64,000 nucleotides of DNA from JAEUMG01 sp046349315 (GTDB taxonomy: Bacteria > Pseudomonadota > Alphaproteobacteria > Rhizobiales > Aestuariivirgaceae), in assembly GCA_046349315.1 (NCBI GenBank), contig JAXMCQ010000008.1, positions 62,001-126,000 of the forward strand. The letters are read 5' to 3'. Of the stretch, positions 34,263 to 43,201 are shown piece by piece (position 1 is the first letter of the stretch; every line of letters starts with the position of its first letter). A model generated the notes under the pieces. The model worked only from the letters and a program-made list of their open reading frames with translations. It was not told where the DNA came from and did no database searches. The translations under genes and the position numbers were made by a program.

Positions 34263-35239
34263 TGCCTGATGGCCTTTCCCTGCGCGTCGAAGCGATGCAA
34301 GCGGCTTTTCTCCGGCGTCATCCAGACGTGGCCGCCCGGTCCGACCGGAAATTCGCCGGATGCCCGGACTGTCAAGGTGCCGCGTTTGCCTGCATCAACA
34401 TGAAGGAAGGTATCCGAGCCCAGGTGCTCGGCGAGCATAACGGTACCCTCCCACTCGCCTGCCTTCTCCGACAAAACGATATGTTCGGGCCGGATACCGA
34501 TCGTATTCCCTTCGATGATGTTCATCTTGGGCGAGCCGATGAAGCCTGCGACGAATAGGGAGTCCGGCTTATTGTAGAGTTCGAGCGGCGATCCTACCTG
34601 CTCGATGTTACCTTTGTTGAGCACAACGATGCGGTCGGCCATGGTCATCGCCTCCACCTGGTCGTGCGTAACGTAGATCATCGTAGCACCCAGCGACTGA
34701 TGCAATTGCATGATCTCGATACGCATATTGACGCGTAGCGCTGCATCGAGATTGGAGAGCGGCTCATCAAACAGAAACGCCTTGGGCTGGCGCACGATGG
34801 CGCGGCCGATGGCGACGCGCTGCCGCTGGCCCCCCGACAGGGCACGTGGCTTCCGGTCGAGATAGTCGGTGAGATTCAGCGTTGCCGCCGCCTTGGCAAC
34901 CTTGGCGTCGATCTCGTTCTTGGGCATTCCGGCCATCTTGAGGCCGAAGGCGATATTGTTGCGTACGCTCATATGCGGATAGAGCGCGTAGGACTGGAAC
35001 ACCATCGAGAGACCGCGCTTCGACGGCGATACGTCGGCGCAGTTCACGCCGTCGATCACGATTTCGCCGGCGCTCGCATCCTCCAGCCCAGCGATGAGCC
35101 TCAAGAGCGTGGACTTGCCGCAGCCTGACGGCCCGACAAACACGACGAATTCACCGTTGCGGATGGCGAGGCTGGCATTTGGAATGATGACCACATCGCC
35201 GAAGGCCTTGCGGACGTTCTTCAGTTCGATCGTGCCCAT
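34259..35239 (-). CDS. smoK: Polyol ABC transporter ATP-binding protein (SmoK-like)
   Basis: A 326-residue MalK-type ATPase starting at 35239 (MGTIELKNVRKAFG); the frame upstream belongs to the permease gene. Walker A VGPSGCGKSTLLRLIAGLE, signature LSGGQRQRVAIGRAI, Walker B FLFDEPLSNLDAAL, and a C-terminal regulatory OB-like domain (TIGIRPEHIVLS). Its start shares one base with the permease stop (TAATG). Confidence 0.9.
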   Translation of the reverse strand: MGTIELKNVRKAFGDVVIIPNASLAIRNGEFVVFVGPSGCGKSTLLRLIAGLEDASAGEIVIDGVNCADVSPSKRGLSMVFQSYALYPHMSVRNNIAFGLKMAGMPKNEIDAKVAKAAATLNLTDYLDRKPRALSGGQRQRVAIGRAIVRQPKAFLFDEPLSNLDAALRVNMRIEIMQLHQSLGATMIYVTHDQVEAMTMADRIVVLNKGNIEQVGSPLELYNKPDSLFVAGFIGSPKMNIIEGNTIGIRPEHIVLSEKAGEWEGTVMLAEHLGSDTFLHVDAGKRGTLTVRASGEFPVGPGGHVWMTPEKSRLHRFDAQGKAIRQ

Positions 35240-36069
35240 TATTTCACCGCTCCGAATGTAAGGCCACGGACAAGTTGCTTCTGTGCAAACCAGCCAAGTA
35301 CTAGGATGGGCGCGATGGCCATCGTCGAAGCGGCCGAGAGTTTGGCCCAGAACAAGCCCTCGGGGCTCGAATAAGACGCGATGAACTGGGTCAGCGGGGC
35401 GGCGTCTTTGGTTGTCAGATTGAGCGTCCAGAACGACTCGTTCCAAGCCAAGATGAAGTTCAGCAGCAAGGTCGAAGCAATTCCAGGCACCGCCATCGGG
35501 GTGAGGACATAGACCAATTCTTTCCACATCGACGCACCGTCCATGCGCGCGGCTTCAAGGATCTCGCCGGGGATCTCCTTGAAGTAGGTGTAGAGCATCC
35601 AGACAACGATCGGCAGATTGAGAAGGAAAAGCACCGCAATCAGGCCGCCGCGGGTATCGAGCAGCCCGGCATCGCGGAAGATGAGGTAGACCGGTATCAG
35701 CGCGCCAACCGGCGGCATCATCTTGGTGGAGAGCATCCACATCAGCAGATCCTTGGTGCGCTTTGCAGGAGCGAAGGCCATCGCCCAGGCTGCTGGTACT
35801 GCAAAGAGGAGCGCGACCAGCGTCGAACCGAGCGATAGGATCACAGAATTCGTCGCAAAGCGCAGGTAGTTCGAGCGCTCTTGCACTATCGCGTAGTTTT
35901 CAAGAGTCCAGTCGAAGAACAGAAATTTGGGCGGGACCGAGAAGGCCTCAAGTTCGGTCTTGAAGCTCGTCAGGATGGTCCACAGAATCGGAAAAAAGAT
36001 CAGAAATCCCAGAATCCACGCCACTGTCGAAGTGACTGCCCGCCGCCTTATCGAAGCCGCACGCGCCAT
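35239..36069 (-). CDS. smoG: Polyol ABC transporter permease (SmoG-like, MalG type)
   Basis: A 276-residue permease with six membrane helices. The EAA loop reads EILEAARMDGASMWKELVYV, which docks on the ATPase. It begins 3 bases after the partner permease and overlaps the ATPase start by one base. Confidence 0.9.
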   Translation of the reverse strand: MARAASIRRRAVTSTVAWILGFLIFFPILWTILTSFKTELEAFSVPPKFLFFDWTLENYAIVQERSNYLRFATNSVILSLGSTLVALLFAVPAAWAMAFAPAKRTKDLLMWMLSTKMMPPVGALIPVYLIFRDAGLLDTRGGLIAVLFLLNLPIVVWMLYTYFKEIPGEILEAARMDGASMWKELVYVLTPMAVPGIASTLLLNFILAWNESFWTLNLTTKDAAPLTQFIASYSSPEGLFWAKLSAASTMAIAPILVLGWFAQKQLVRGLTFGAVK

Positions 36070-36072
36070 CGT

Positions 36073-36936
36073 TCAACCCTCCAGGTTCCGGCCAACGATC
36101 CTGACCAGGAAGAAGGCCACGATGTTGGCGAGCACAACCGCCACGATGCCGCCGGCGGATGCTCCGCCGACGTCGTAGTTGAGAAGACCCTGGAAGTAGA
36201 CAAGATAGGGCAAATTGCCGGCGGGGCCGCCGGTGCCGGTTACGTAAATCTCTGCGAAGACATTCAGCAGAAAGATCGTCTCGATGAGGATGACGACCGT
36301 GATCGGCCGGGCCAGATGCGGCAACACGATGTAGAAAAAGTAGGAAAGCGGCGGCGTGCCGTCCATTTCGGCCGCTTCCTTCTGCTCTTCATCGAGCGAC
36401 TGGATGGCCGTCAGCAGAATGAGAGTGGCGAAGGGCAACCAAGCCCAGGACACCATGATGATAACAGCGGTAAGCGGGAAATGCGCCATCCAGTCGATGG
36501 GCTGCAGACCTACCGACTGCATGATCCAGGCAAACAGTCCGGAAACCGGATGCATCAGCATGTTCTTCCAGACCAGCGCGCTGACCGTGGGCATGATGAA
36601 GAACGGCGCAATCACCATGAGGCGAACGATGTTGCGCCCGAAGATCGGCTGATCGAGGAGAAGCGCGAACACTGTTCCGCCGACGACGCTGACCACCAGG
36701 ACAGCGAAGACCAATATCAGCGAGTTTCTCATGGCCTGGAAGAAGGCCGGGTCGGTCAGGAAATAGCGGTAGTTGAGGAGTCCCGCGAAGCTCTCATTGC
36801 CGGGGTCGAGAAGATTGTAGCGGAGCAGTGAAAACCAGATGGTCATGCCCAGCGGAACGATCATCCAGAGGAACAGGGCCGCTACTGATGGCGCGACAGC
36901 CAGCCTGCCGAGTACTCGCGTTTGTTCTGTCGCCAT
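36073..36936 (-). CDS. smoF: Polyol ABC transporter permease (SmoF-like, MalF type)
   Basis: A 287-residue permease with six membrane helices and an EAA loop (EEQKEAAEMDGTPPLSYFFY). It is the second channel subunit of the importer. A strong hairpin separates it from the upstream binding-protein gene. Confidence 0.9.
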   Translation of the reverse strand: MATEQTRVLGRLAVAPSVAALFLWMIVPLGMTIWFSLLRYNLLDPGNESFAGLLNYRYFLTDPAFFQAMRNSLILVFAVLVVSVVGGTVFALLLDQPIFGRNIVRLMVIAPFFIMPTVSALVWKNMLMHPVSGLFAWIMQSVGLQPIDWMAHFPLTAVIIMVSWAWLPFATLILLTAIQSLDEEQKEAAEMDGTPPLSYFFYIVLPHLARPITVVILIETIFLLNVFAEIYVTGTGGPAGNLPYLVYFQGLLNYDVGGASAGGIVAVVLANIVAFFLVRIVGRNLEG

Positions 36937-36977
36937 GGCGTTCCGGGCCCCTCATTGGACGGCGATCGAGGAAATGA

Positions 36978-36999
36978 CTGCCCGGACTAAGCCGGGCAG
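36978..36999 (-). terminator. Intra-operon hairpin after the polyol binding-protein gene
   Basis: CTGCCCGG-ACTAAG-CCGGGCAG is a perfect 8-bp stem between the binding-protein gene and the permease gene, without a U-tract. It probably stabilises the upstream message or partly stops transcription, so that binding protein is made in excess. Confidence 0.65.
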
Positions 37000-37021
37000 C
37001 CCAGTCTGCTTGGGAGGTCTC

Positions 37022-38335
37022 CTACTTGATATAGCCGGCCTTGGTCATCTCACGCGTCGCCGCGTCCTGAGCCTCGGCAAGCGCCTCGTCGGCCGTTTTC
37101 TCACCCGCAAGTGCTGCGGAGAAGATCTGGCCAACTGTCGTGGCTAGGCCCTGGAACTCGGGAATGGCCACGAACTGCACGCCGACATAGGGAACCGGCT
37201 TGACAGTCGGATGCGTCGGGTCGGCGGCATTGATCGAATCGAGCGTCATCTTGGCGAAGGGCACCTTCTGATACTCGGGATTCATGTAAAGCGAAGTCCG
37301 TGTTCCGGGCGGAACGTTGGCCCAGCCCTCCTTGGACGCAACCAGATCAAGATAGCCCTTGCCGGTTGCCCAGGAGATGAATTTCTGCGCCGCATCGGAT
37401 TTCTGCGAACCTGCCGGGACCGCCAGCGACCAGGCCCACAGCCAGTTGCCACGCTTGCCAAGGCCGTTATCCGGAGCCAGTGCAAATCCGACCTTATCGG
37501 CAACCGAGGAATCCTTCGGGTTGGTTACAAAAGAAGCGGCGACCGTCGCATCGATCCACATGCCGCATTTGCCGGCATTGAACAGCGCGAGATTCTCATT
37601 GAAGCCGTTTGAGGATGCGCCCGGAGGGCCGGCATCCGCCATAAGCTTCAAGTAAAAGTCGAGCGTGTTCTTCCATTCAGGCTGGTCGAATTGCGGTTTC
37701 CAATTCTCGTCAAACCAGCGGGCGCCGAAGGAATTCGACGTTGCGGTGAGGAAGGCCATATTCTCGCCCCAACCGGCCTTGCCGCGCAGGCAAACGCCAT
37801 AAATGCCATTGGCCTTGTCGGTCATGGCACGCGCCGCCTGTCCGATGAATTCCCAGGTCGGGGCGTCCGGCATCGTTAGTCCGGCCTTTTCCATCAGATC
37901 CTTGCGGTACATTACCATTGAGCTTTCGCCGTAGAATGGCGCTGCATAGAGCTTTCCATCCATGGACAAGCCGCCGCGAATGGCAGGCAGGAGGTCGTCG
38001 ACATCATAGTCGGCACCAAGATTCTCGAGCGGGACCAGCCAGCCCTTCTTCGCCCAGATTGGAACTTCATAGGTGCCGATGGTCAGCACGTCGAATTGGC
38101 CACCTTTGGTGGCGATGTCGGTTGTGACTTTCTGGCGCAACACATTTTCTTCAAGTGTCACCCACTCGAGATCGATGTCGGGGTTCTTCGCCGTGAAGTC
38201 GTCGGTCAGGCCCTGCATGCGAATCATGTCGCCGTTGTTCACCGTCGCAATGTTGAGCGTTTCGGCGGCGGCGGGCAGAGTCGACAGCGCGGCAAATAGA
38301 GAAACGCCAAAAGCGGCGCGCAAATACGCGTTCAT
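37022..38335 (-). CDS. smoE: Polyol ABC transporter substrate-binding protein (SmoE-like)
   Basis: A 437-residue periplasmic protein of the SBP_bac_1 type. A signal peptide (1 to about 24) is followed by TLNIATVNNGDMIRMQGLTD, which closely resembles the start of mature sorbitol/mannitol-binding SmoE/MtlE. GGGAGGT precedes the ATG by 5 bases. With the two permeases and MalK-type ATPase it should import sorbitol, mannitol or a related alditol. Confidence 0.88.
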   Translation of the reverse strand: MNAYLRAAFGVSLFAALSTLPAAAETLNIATVNNGDMIRMQGLTDDFTAKNPDIDLEWVTLEENVLRQKVTTDIATKGGQFDVLTIGTYEVPIWAKKGWLVPLENLGADYDVDDLLPAIRGGLSMDGKLYAAPFYGESSMVMYRKDLMEKAGLTMPDAPTWEFIGQAARAMTDKANGIYGVCLRGKAGWGENMAFLTATSNSFGARWFDENWKPQFDQPEWKNTLDFYLKLMADAGPPGASSNGFNENLALFNAGKCGMWIDATVAASFVTNPKDSSVADKVGFALAPDNGLGKRGNWLWAWSLAVPAGSQKSDAAQKFISWATGKGYLDLVASKEGWANVPPGTRTSLYMNPEYQKVPFAKMTLDSINAADPTHPTVKPVPYVGVQFVAIPEFQGLATTVGQIFSAALAGEKTADEALAEAQDAATREMTKAGYIK

Positions 38336-38507
38336 AAAGGACCTCCCATTTCCGTCTGCGTGTGAGCTTTTGCTATTCAGACGGGCAAATACTCGCAGCG
38401 TGCATAAGGGCGGTCAAGCCGGAATCGTCGCTGCAGTGCAGCGCGATTGCGCGATTTTCGCGTTAAATGGCTGAGACGAAAAAGGAAAACCGGAAGGTCC
38501 GGACTGC

Positions 38508-39464
38508 CTATTTCCTGAGCAGAAGTTCGGCCATTACTTCGTTGGTGATGAGGCCGTTGATCAAGTGGCCGCGCAGCGCGCCCGTCAATGCCGCCCGTTT
38601 CGTGTCGCCCATGGCGACAGCAATGACCAATCGATCCGTAGACTGATTAGGCCGAATGCTGGCGACACGATCGTTGGTGAGGCCCTGGATATATGTGCCG
38701 GAAGCATCGTAAGCCCAGCCCACAATCTCGCCGATCGCGCCCGCTTTGAGCAGCCCACGCATCTCATCGGCGGTGACGAAGCCGTCCTGCAACAGAGGCG
38801 CGCTCTCGCCGAGTTGACCGATGCCCACCATCGCGACTGTGGCTTGGCGTGCAAGATCGATGACATTGCGTACCGGCTTCTGCGCCAGAAACAGTTCTTT
38901 TTCGCCTACGGTGCTGGCAATAACGGGGATCGGCATCGGATAGTGCGGAGCACGCACCGTATCGGCGATGCGCATGATGATGTCGTAGAAGGACGCCGAT
39001 CCGTCAGGCGCAATATTGCCCACGAGCGAGACGATCTTGTGTTGCGGGCAATCCATCGGCGGTAGATGCGAGACCGCCGCCTTGAGCGTACGGCCCGTAC
39101 CCATCGCAACGATGATGGGATGCTGAGAGGTCAACTGCCGCTCGAGCTCTGCGGCTGCCGCTTCCGCCACACCAAGCAATGTCGAAGGAGACGCGGGATC
39201 AGCCGGAACGACCTCGCAGAAGCGCAACCCGAAGCGCTCAGTCAATCGCGCGGAAAGGTCGAGGCAATGGGCAATGGGGTGGTCGAGCCTCACCTTGATC
39301 AGCTTAGCGCTCACGGCGAGGGAAACGAGCCGCTGCGCCGTTTGCCGCGACACCCCGAGCTTTGCCGCCACCTCATCCTGGGTGTTGCCGCCAATGTAAT
39401 AGAGCCAGCCTGCGCGCGCGGCGTCATCCAAGCGGTTGGTTTCGCTATCGGGGCTTCGGGCCAT
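38508..39464 (-). CDS. SorC-family sugar-responsive regulator
   Basis: A 318-residue regulator starting at 39464 (MARSPDSETNRL). The helix-turn-helix is NTQDEVAAKLGVSRQTAQRL (about 27-46). The rest is the DeoR/SorC-type effector-binding domain (IIVAMGTGRTLKAAVSHLPP, IVSLVGNIAPDGSA), which senses a phosphorylated or free sugar. It lies directly upstream of the polyol binding-protein gene with a 172-base gap that should hold the operon promoter, so it probably regulates that operon. Confidence 0.85.
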   Translation of the reverse strand: MARSPDSETNRLDDAARAGWLYYIGGNTQDEVAAKLGVSRQTAQRLVSLAVSAKLIKVRLDHPIAHCLDLSARLTERFGLRFCEVVPADPASPSTLLGVAEAAAAELERQLTSQHPIIVAMGTGRTLKAAVSHLPPMDCPQHKIVSLVGNIAPDGSASFYDIIMRIADTVRAPHYPMPIPVIASTVGEKELFLAQKPVRNVIDLARQATVAMVGIGQLGESAPLLQDGFVTADEMRGLLKAGAIGEIVGWAYDASGTYIQGLTNDRVASIRPNQSTDRLVIAVAMGDTKRAALTGALRGHLINGLITNEVMAELLLRK

Positions 39465-39496
39465 TTCAATCGGGCAGTTATTCGTCCGGTTGCAGC

Positions 39497-40174
39497 CTAT
39501 AGAGCGTCCGCAGCCTTCGGTACAGGGCGCCGGATCATCGTGATGAACTCGTCCCATCTGGCGAATTCCGCATCGGCCAGCGGCGGGTCGTTTGCTCCGA
39601 AGCCCATCTCAAAATGGCTCCCGCCGGTGAACCGCCAAACCGCCATCCGAGCTGCGCGAGCAGCAAGAATCCCCGGCTTACTATCTTCGACAACGAGGCA
39701 ATGGCGCGGTGAGACGCCCATTCTCTCTGCCGCGAAGAGAAACAGATCCGGGGCAGGCTTGCCGCGTTCCACCATGGAGGCGCTGAATACCGGCGCCCCG
39801 ATTCTCGCAAGGTCTGCTGCGGCGAGCGAGCGCTCTGCCCGTTCGGCACTGCTGCTGGTCGCGACGCAAAAAGGAATGCCGAGCATGCGGAGCATTTCCT
39901 CCGCACCGGCCATTGGACGCAAAGACGTCTCAAAACTCGCATAGAGGGCCGAACGGTAGGATTCCGCGAATGTCTCCGGCAAGCGACGGCCATTGAGTTT
40001 GGTAATCTTCGCGACAACCTCCGGGAAACTGTGGCCAATGCAATGACGAAACACAAAGGCCCGGTCTACCGCGACGTCCTCCTCTGCGAGGGCCCCGATC
40101 AAGGCATCGCAGCTCAGCATCTCGCTGTCGATCAGCACCCCATCGCAGTCGAATATGACGAGGGCGATTGGCAT
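39497..40174 (-). CDS. HAD-superfamily phosphatase/phosphomutase
   Basis: A 225-residue HAD hydrolase counted from the ATG at 40174 (MPIALVIFDCDGVL). Motif I is DCDGVLIDSE, motif II threonine/serine in CVATSSSA, motif III lysine in RGKPAPDLF, and motif IV VVEDSKPG. The cap and motifs are of the beta-phosphoglucomutase/phosphoglycolate-phosphatase subgroup, which acts on small sugar phosphates. It heads the polyol gene block and may dephosphorylate a sugar phosphate made in it. Confidence 0.82.
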   Translation of the reverse strand: MPIALVIFDCDGVLIDSEMLSCDALIGALAEEDVAVDRAFVFRHCIGHSFPEVVAKITKLNGRRLPETFAESYRSALYASFETSLRPMAGAEEMLRMLGIPFCVATSSSAERAERSLAAADLARIGAPVFSASMVERGKPAPDLFLFAAERMGVSPRHCLVVEDSKPGILAARAARMAVWRFTGGSHFEMGFGANDPPLADAEFARWDEFITMIRRPVPKAADAL

Positions 40175-40359
40175 TCTTCTAGCGGAGTCCAAAGCGGCTC
40201 ATGCCGAGACCAGTAGCCCGAGACTTCGCCATTCGTCAAAGCAGGTCTTGCGGAGCGCATGGTGACGCTCTTGCGCCGCTACCGGGCCCATGTCACACAC
40301 AAAAGGTAGCCAGAGAAAGCGCAAGCGGGATTCGCAAGGGCTTTTTCCAGGAGGGGTTT

Positions 40360-40548
40360 TTGCCGCAGATCATCTTCACCTGCCCGATCACCGATAAGGA
40401 CGTGCCGTCCGGCATCGAGACCGAGCAGTCGTCGCTCGACCAGATGGCGCAGGAGGAGATCACCCTCGTTTGTCCGCATTGCGGTCGGCCGCACACATGG
40501 CAAATCCGCCAAGGGCACCTTGAGAATGCCTTCCCCGAAGCGCGATAG
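40360..40548 (+). CDS. Small CPHC-motif protein with a TTG start
   Basis: A 62-residue protein beginning at TTG 40360 behind a strong AGGAGGGG site; no ATG is available in a sensible position. Residues PQIIFTCPITDKDVPSGIET are followed by LVCPHCGRPHTWQI, a possible single zinc knuckle together with the first cysteine. Function unknown. It overlaps the following lipoprotein gene by 23 bases. Confidence 0.6.
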   Translation: MPQIIFTCPITDKDVPSGIETEQSSLDQMAQEEITLVCPHCGRPHTWQIRQGHLENAFPEAR

Positions 40549-40891
40549 ATCAGCCCTCTTGCGATTGCCCATGGCAGCACTGGTGCTGCTTGCGGGCTGC
40601 GCTTCGACGGAACGGAATTATCCCGTCGCGCGATTCGAAGGCACAGGTAGCCCGAAGGCCGTCGCGCGGTGCATTTACAACAAGGTCAATGATCGCGATC
40701 CGCTCAATCCGCCCTTGCGGGCGAAAGAGGGCAAAACCTACCGGGTCTATGACGATCCCGGCACATGGGGTTCGATCGGGGCCTTTGACATTTCGATCGG
40801 ACCGGGCCCCTTTGGCAGCCTTGTCATCCTGCGCGCCAAGGGAGACTGGACCGCAGTCCAGCGGGTCATCACCGACTGCCTGAAAGGCTAG
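40526..40891 (+). CDS. Small lipoprotein of unknown function
   Basis: A 121-residue protein from ATG 40526 with a lipoprotein signal (AALVLLAGC, lipobox cysteine near residue 26), so it is anchored in the envelope. The mature part (PKAVARCIYNKVNDRDPLNP, GAFDISIGPGPFGSLVILRA) is a compact domain seen in small proteobacterial lipoproteins. A 23-base overlap with the preceding gene suggests coupled translation. Convergent with the Gfo/Idh gene at 40893. Confidence 0.65.
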   Translation: MPSPKRDRSALLRLPMAALVLLAGCASTERNYPVARFEGTGSPKAVARCIYNKVNDRDPLNPPLRAKEGKTYRVYDDPGTWGSIGAFDISIGPGPFGSLVILRAKGDWTAVQRVITDCLKG

Positions 40892-40892
40892 C

Positions 40893-41933
40893 TCAAGCTG
40901 CCGGCCTCACGGCCTTGTGCGTTTTCGCTGCCTCGTAAGCCGCTTCAACCAGGGCGTAGGTCTTGAGGTTATCTTCGCCTGAGGTATCGGCCGCTTTGCC
41001 ATCGCGGAAGCGCTCGAACATGTGCCGGTTAGTGTGGAGCACGGCTTCCTGCGAAACGTGCCAGGGCCTGCTTGTCCAGGACAATAGCGGGCCGCCAATC
41101 GCGTCTTCGAAGGTGAGCGCCTGCGTCGTAACGGTCATTTTCTCGCCTTTGGTGACGAGCAGCGAGCCACCGTCGCCTTCAATCTCGAGCATGGTCTCGG
41201 GGAAAGCATCATTGCCACGCTTGGCGGCATAGGTCGCTTCGACGACTGAGACTGCGCCGGATTTGTGCCGCATCATGATGGTCGCGGTGTCTTCGGCTCT
41301 AATCTTGGGATTGCGCTTCTGAGTCTCGCAGGTGAGGTATTCGACTTCACCCAGGAAGTAGCGCGCAAGATCGAGAATATGGATGCCGACATCCTGGATG
41401 ACGAGCTTCTGCTCCTCGGCGAGATAGGGCTGGCCGCGATAGACATCGAAACCGGTGCGCCAGGAGAGCCGCGCCCAGTTCGGCGTGCCGATCATCCCCT
41501 GCTCTAATGCCTTCTTCACGTTACGCATTGCCGTTGCGAAGCGAAAATTCTCATGAACCGCCAGCCAGGCATTGTGCTTGCGGGCCTTGTCGACGATCGC
41601 AAGGCACTCCTCCCAGGTCGGTGCAAAGGGCTTCTGGACGACCGCGCCAACGCCACGCTCAGCGGCTATCGCTGCCAGCTCTTTATGGGTGTCCATGCGC
41701 GTCGCGATATCGACGAGTTCGATCCTGGTCTCATCCAGCATCTTCGCCATGTCGGCGAAATGCGGAACGCCGAACTTCTTGCCGGCCGCTTCTGCCTTGG
41801 TTACGTCCCGATCACAGACGGCGGTCAGGATAGCGCCTTCGCCCTTCAGATCGGCCCAGGCATGAAGGTGGTTCTGCGCATAAAACCCGCAGCCGACGAC
41901 ACCGATCGCCACTTGCTTGCGACGCTCTCCCAT
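40893..41933 (-). CDS. apsD: Gfo/Idh/MocA-family dehydrogenase (D-apiose dehydrogenase candidate)
   Basis: A 346-residue dehydrogenase. The N-terminal Rossmann loop is GVVGCGFYAQNHLHAW and the catalytic-lysine motif of the family is VVQKPFAPT. The C-terminal half is the usual open beta-sheet domain. I take ATG 41933 because GGAGAGGCAA precedes it. In characterised D-apiose pathways the first oxidation is done by an enzyme of this family (ApsD). The divergent sugar importer and the nearby apionate genes (47400-50743) make that role likely. Other sugar oxidations, for example of inositol, remain possible. Confidence 0.7.
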   Translation of the reverse strand: MGERRKQVAIGVVGCGFYAQNHLHAWADLKGEGAILTAVCDRDVTKAEAAGKKFGVPHFADMAKMLDETRIELVDIATRMDTHKELAAIAAERGVGAVVQKPFAPTWEECLAIVDKARKHNAWLAVHENFRFATAMRNVKKALEQGMIGTPNWARLSWRTGFDVYRGQPYLAEEQKLVIQDVGIHILDLARYFLGEVEYLTCETQKRNPKIRAEDTATIMMRHKSGAVSVVEATYAAKRGNDAFPETMLEIEGDGGSLLVTKGEKMTVTTQALTFEDAIGGPLLSWTSRPWHVSQEAVLHTNRHMFERFRDGKAADTSGEDNLKTYALVEAAYEAAKTHKAVRPAA

Positions 41934-42066
41934 TTGCCTCTCCATTTTTGGTATGACAACCTAATTGCGTAACATGCTGATTGCCAAGCCGAGTCAAGTC
42001 AACTACAGTTTCTACACCCGGGATGAACCCGGCAACCCGCCGAAAATGGCGAATTGGGAGGATCTC

Positions 42067-43116
42067 ATGAAATTTGTGACGCGCGCGCTTGCCGCGAGCC
42101 TCTTGCTCGGCACTGCAATGACACTTTCCGCAGCAGCCCAGGATAAGGTCACCATCGGTTATTCCGCACCGGGCCTCGTGGGCGCCCAGGCGCAGATCCA
42201 GGCCGGTTTGGTCAATGCAGGCAAAGCCAAGGGCTGGGAAGTCATCACCACCACGTCGGGCGGAGATGCGCAGAAGCAGCTCAACGACATCAACGACTAC
42301 ATTGCGCAGAAAGTTGCGGCGATCGTCGCCGTTCCCGACGACTCGGCAGGCATCTGCCAGGCTGTGAAGGCCGCAAAGGAAGCCAATATTCCCTTCTATA
42401 CGATCGACCGCGCCCCACAGGGCTGCGAAGTCGATATGGTCGTGCTCTCCGACAACTATCTCGCTGGCAAACAGTCCGGCGAAGCCACGGTTGAATTCCT
42501 GAAGGCCAAGTATGGTGCGCCGAAGGGCAAGGTTCTGGAGATCACTGGAAATCTCGCCCAGAACGTCGCACAGTTGCGCGGCGGCGGCTTTAACGACGTG
42601 CTGAAGCAATACCCCGATATCCAAGTTATCACCAAAGTTGGCGATTGGGATTCTGCCAAGGGTGTCGACATCGTGCGCGACGTCGCCTCAACCGAAGCCG
42701 ATCTCGACGGCATCTACATGCATTCCGATTGCGTCTATGCTGCAGGCACGGTGCAGACGCTTAAGGAAGTCGGTAAGGATGCGCCGGCCGGAGACAAGGC
42801 GCATATCCACCTCGCGGGCGTTGATGGCTGTCTCGGTACGCTCGACCTGATCCGCGCGGGTTCCTTCGACCAGTCGTCGAACCAACCCATTCCGGATTTC
42901 GGCGTGCTCGCCGCCGACTACATAGAGAAGAAGATTAAGGGCGAAGCGGTGGCACCAGGCACTATCGAGAAGGAAGGCGCATTGTGGTCGCCGGCCCGCA
43001 TCGAGAAGGCCGATGTTGGCCTGCAGTTGTTCCTCGCCACGACCTCGGTCGGCAAGGCCAATGTCGACGATGAGCGTCTGTGGGGGAACATCGAAAAGAA
43101 GATGGGCAGCCAGTAG
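42067..43116 (+). CDS. Sugar ABC transporter substrate-binding protein (apiose candidate)
   Basis: A 349-residue periplasmic protein. The start at 42067 (MKFVTRALAASLLLGTAM) follows GGGAGGATCTC and gives a normal signal peptide (to about 26). The PBP type 1 pattern continues as KVTIGYSAPGLVGAQAQIQA. It is divergent from the Gfo/Idh gene, which suggests a shared promoter region (41934-42066). Ligand assignment to apiose is from context only. Confidence 0.75.
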   Translation: MKFVTRALAASLLLGTAMTLSAAAQDKVTIGYSAPGLVGAQAQIQAGLVNAGKAKGWEVITTTSGGDAQKQLNDINDYIAQKVAAIVAVPDDSAGICQAVKAAKEANIPFYTIDRAPQGCEVDMVVLSDNYLAGKQSGEATVEFLKAKYGAPKGKVLEITGNLAQNVAQLRGGGFNDVLKQYPDIQVITKVGDWDSAKGVDIVRDVASTEADLDGIYMHSDCVYAAGTVQTLKEVGKDAPAGDKAHIHLAGVDGCLGTLDLIRAGSFDQSSNQPIPDFGVLAADYIEKKIKGEAVAPGTIEKEGALWSPARIEKADVGLQLFLATTSVGKANVDDERLWGNIEKKMGSQ

Positions 43117-43145
43117 TCGGCGCCCTCCTCCGCATGCATGATCAC

Positions 43146-43172
43146 GACGCGGCGCCGGTTATGCGCCGCGTC
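43146..43172 (+). terminator. Hairpin after sugar-binding-protein gene
   Basis: GACGCGGCGC-CGGTTAT-GCGCCGCGTC is a 10-bp stem between the binding-protein and ATPase genes, without a U-tract. A role as RNA-stabilising or attenuating hairpin is likely. Confidence 0.65.
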
Positions 43173-43201
43173 ACCGCCTTTTGCAGCGGATCGGTGAAGA
43201 G

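Noticed and set aside
35881..36831. 316-codon plus-strand frame opposite the polyol permeases
   Set aside because: Very charged translation antisense to membrane proteins, a typical shadow.
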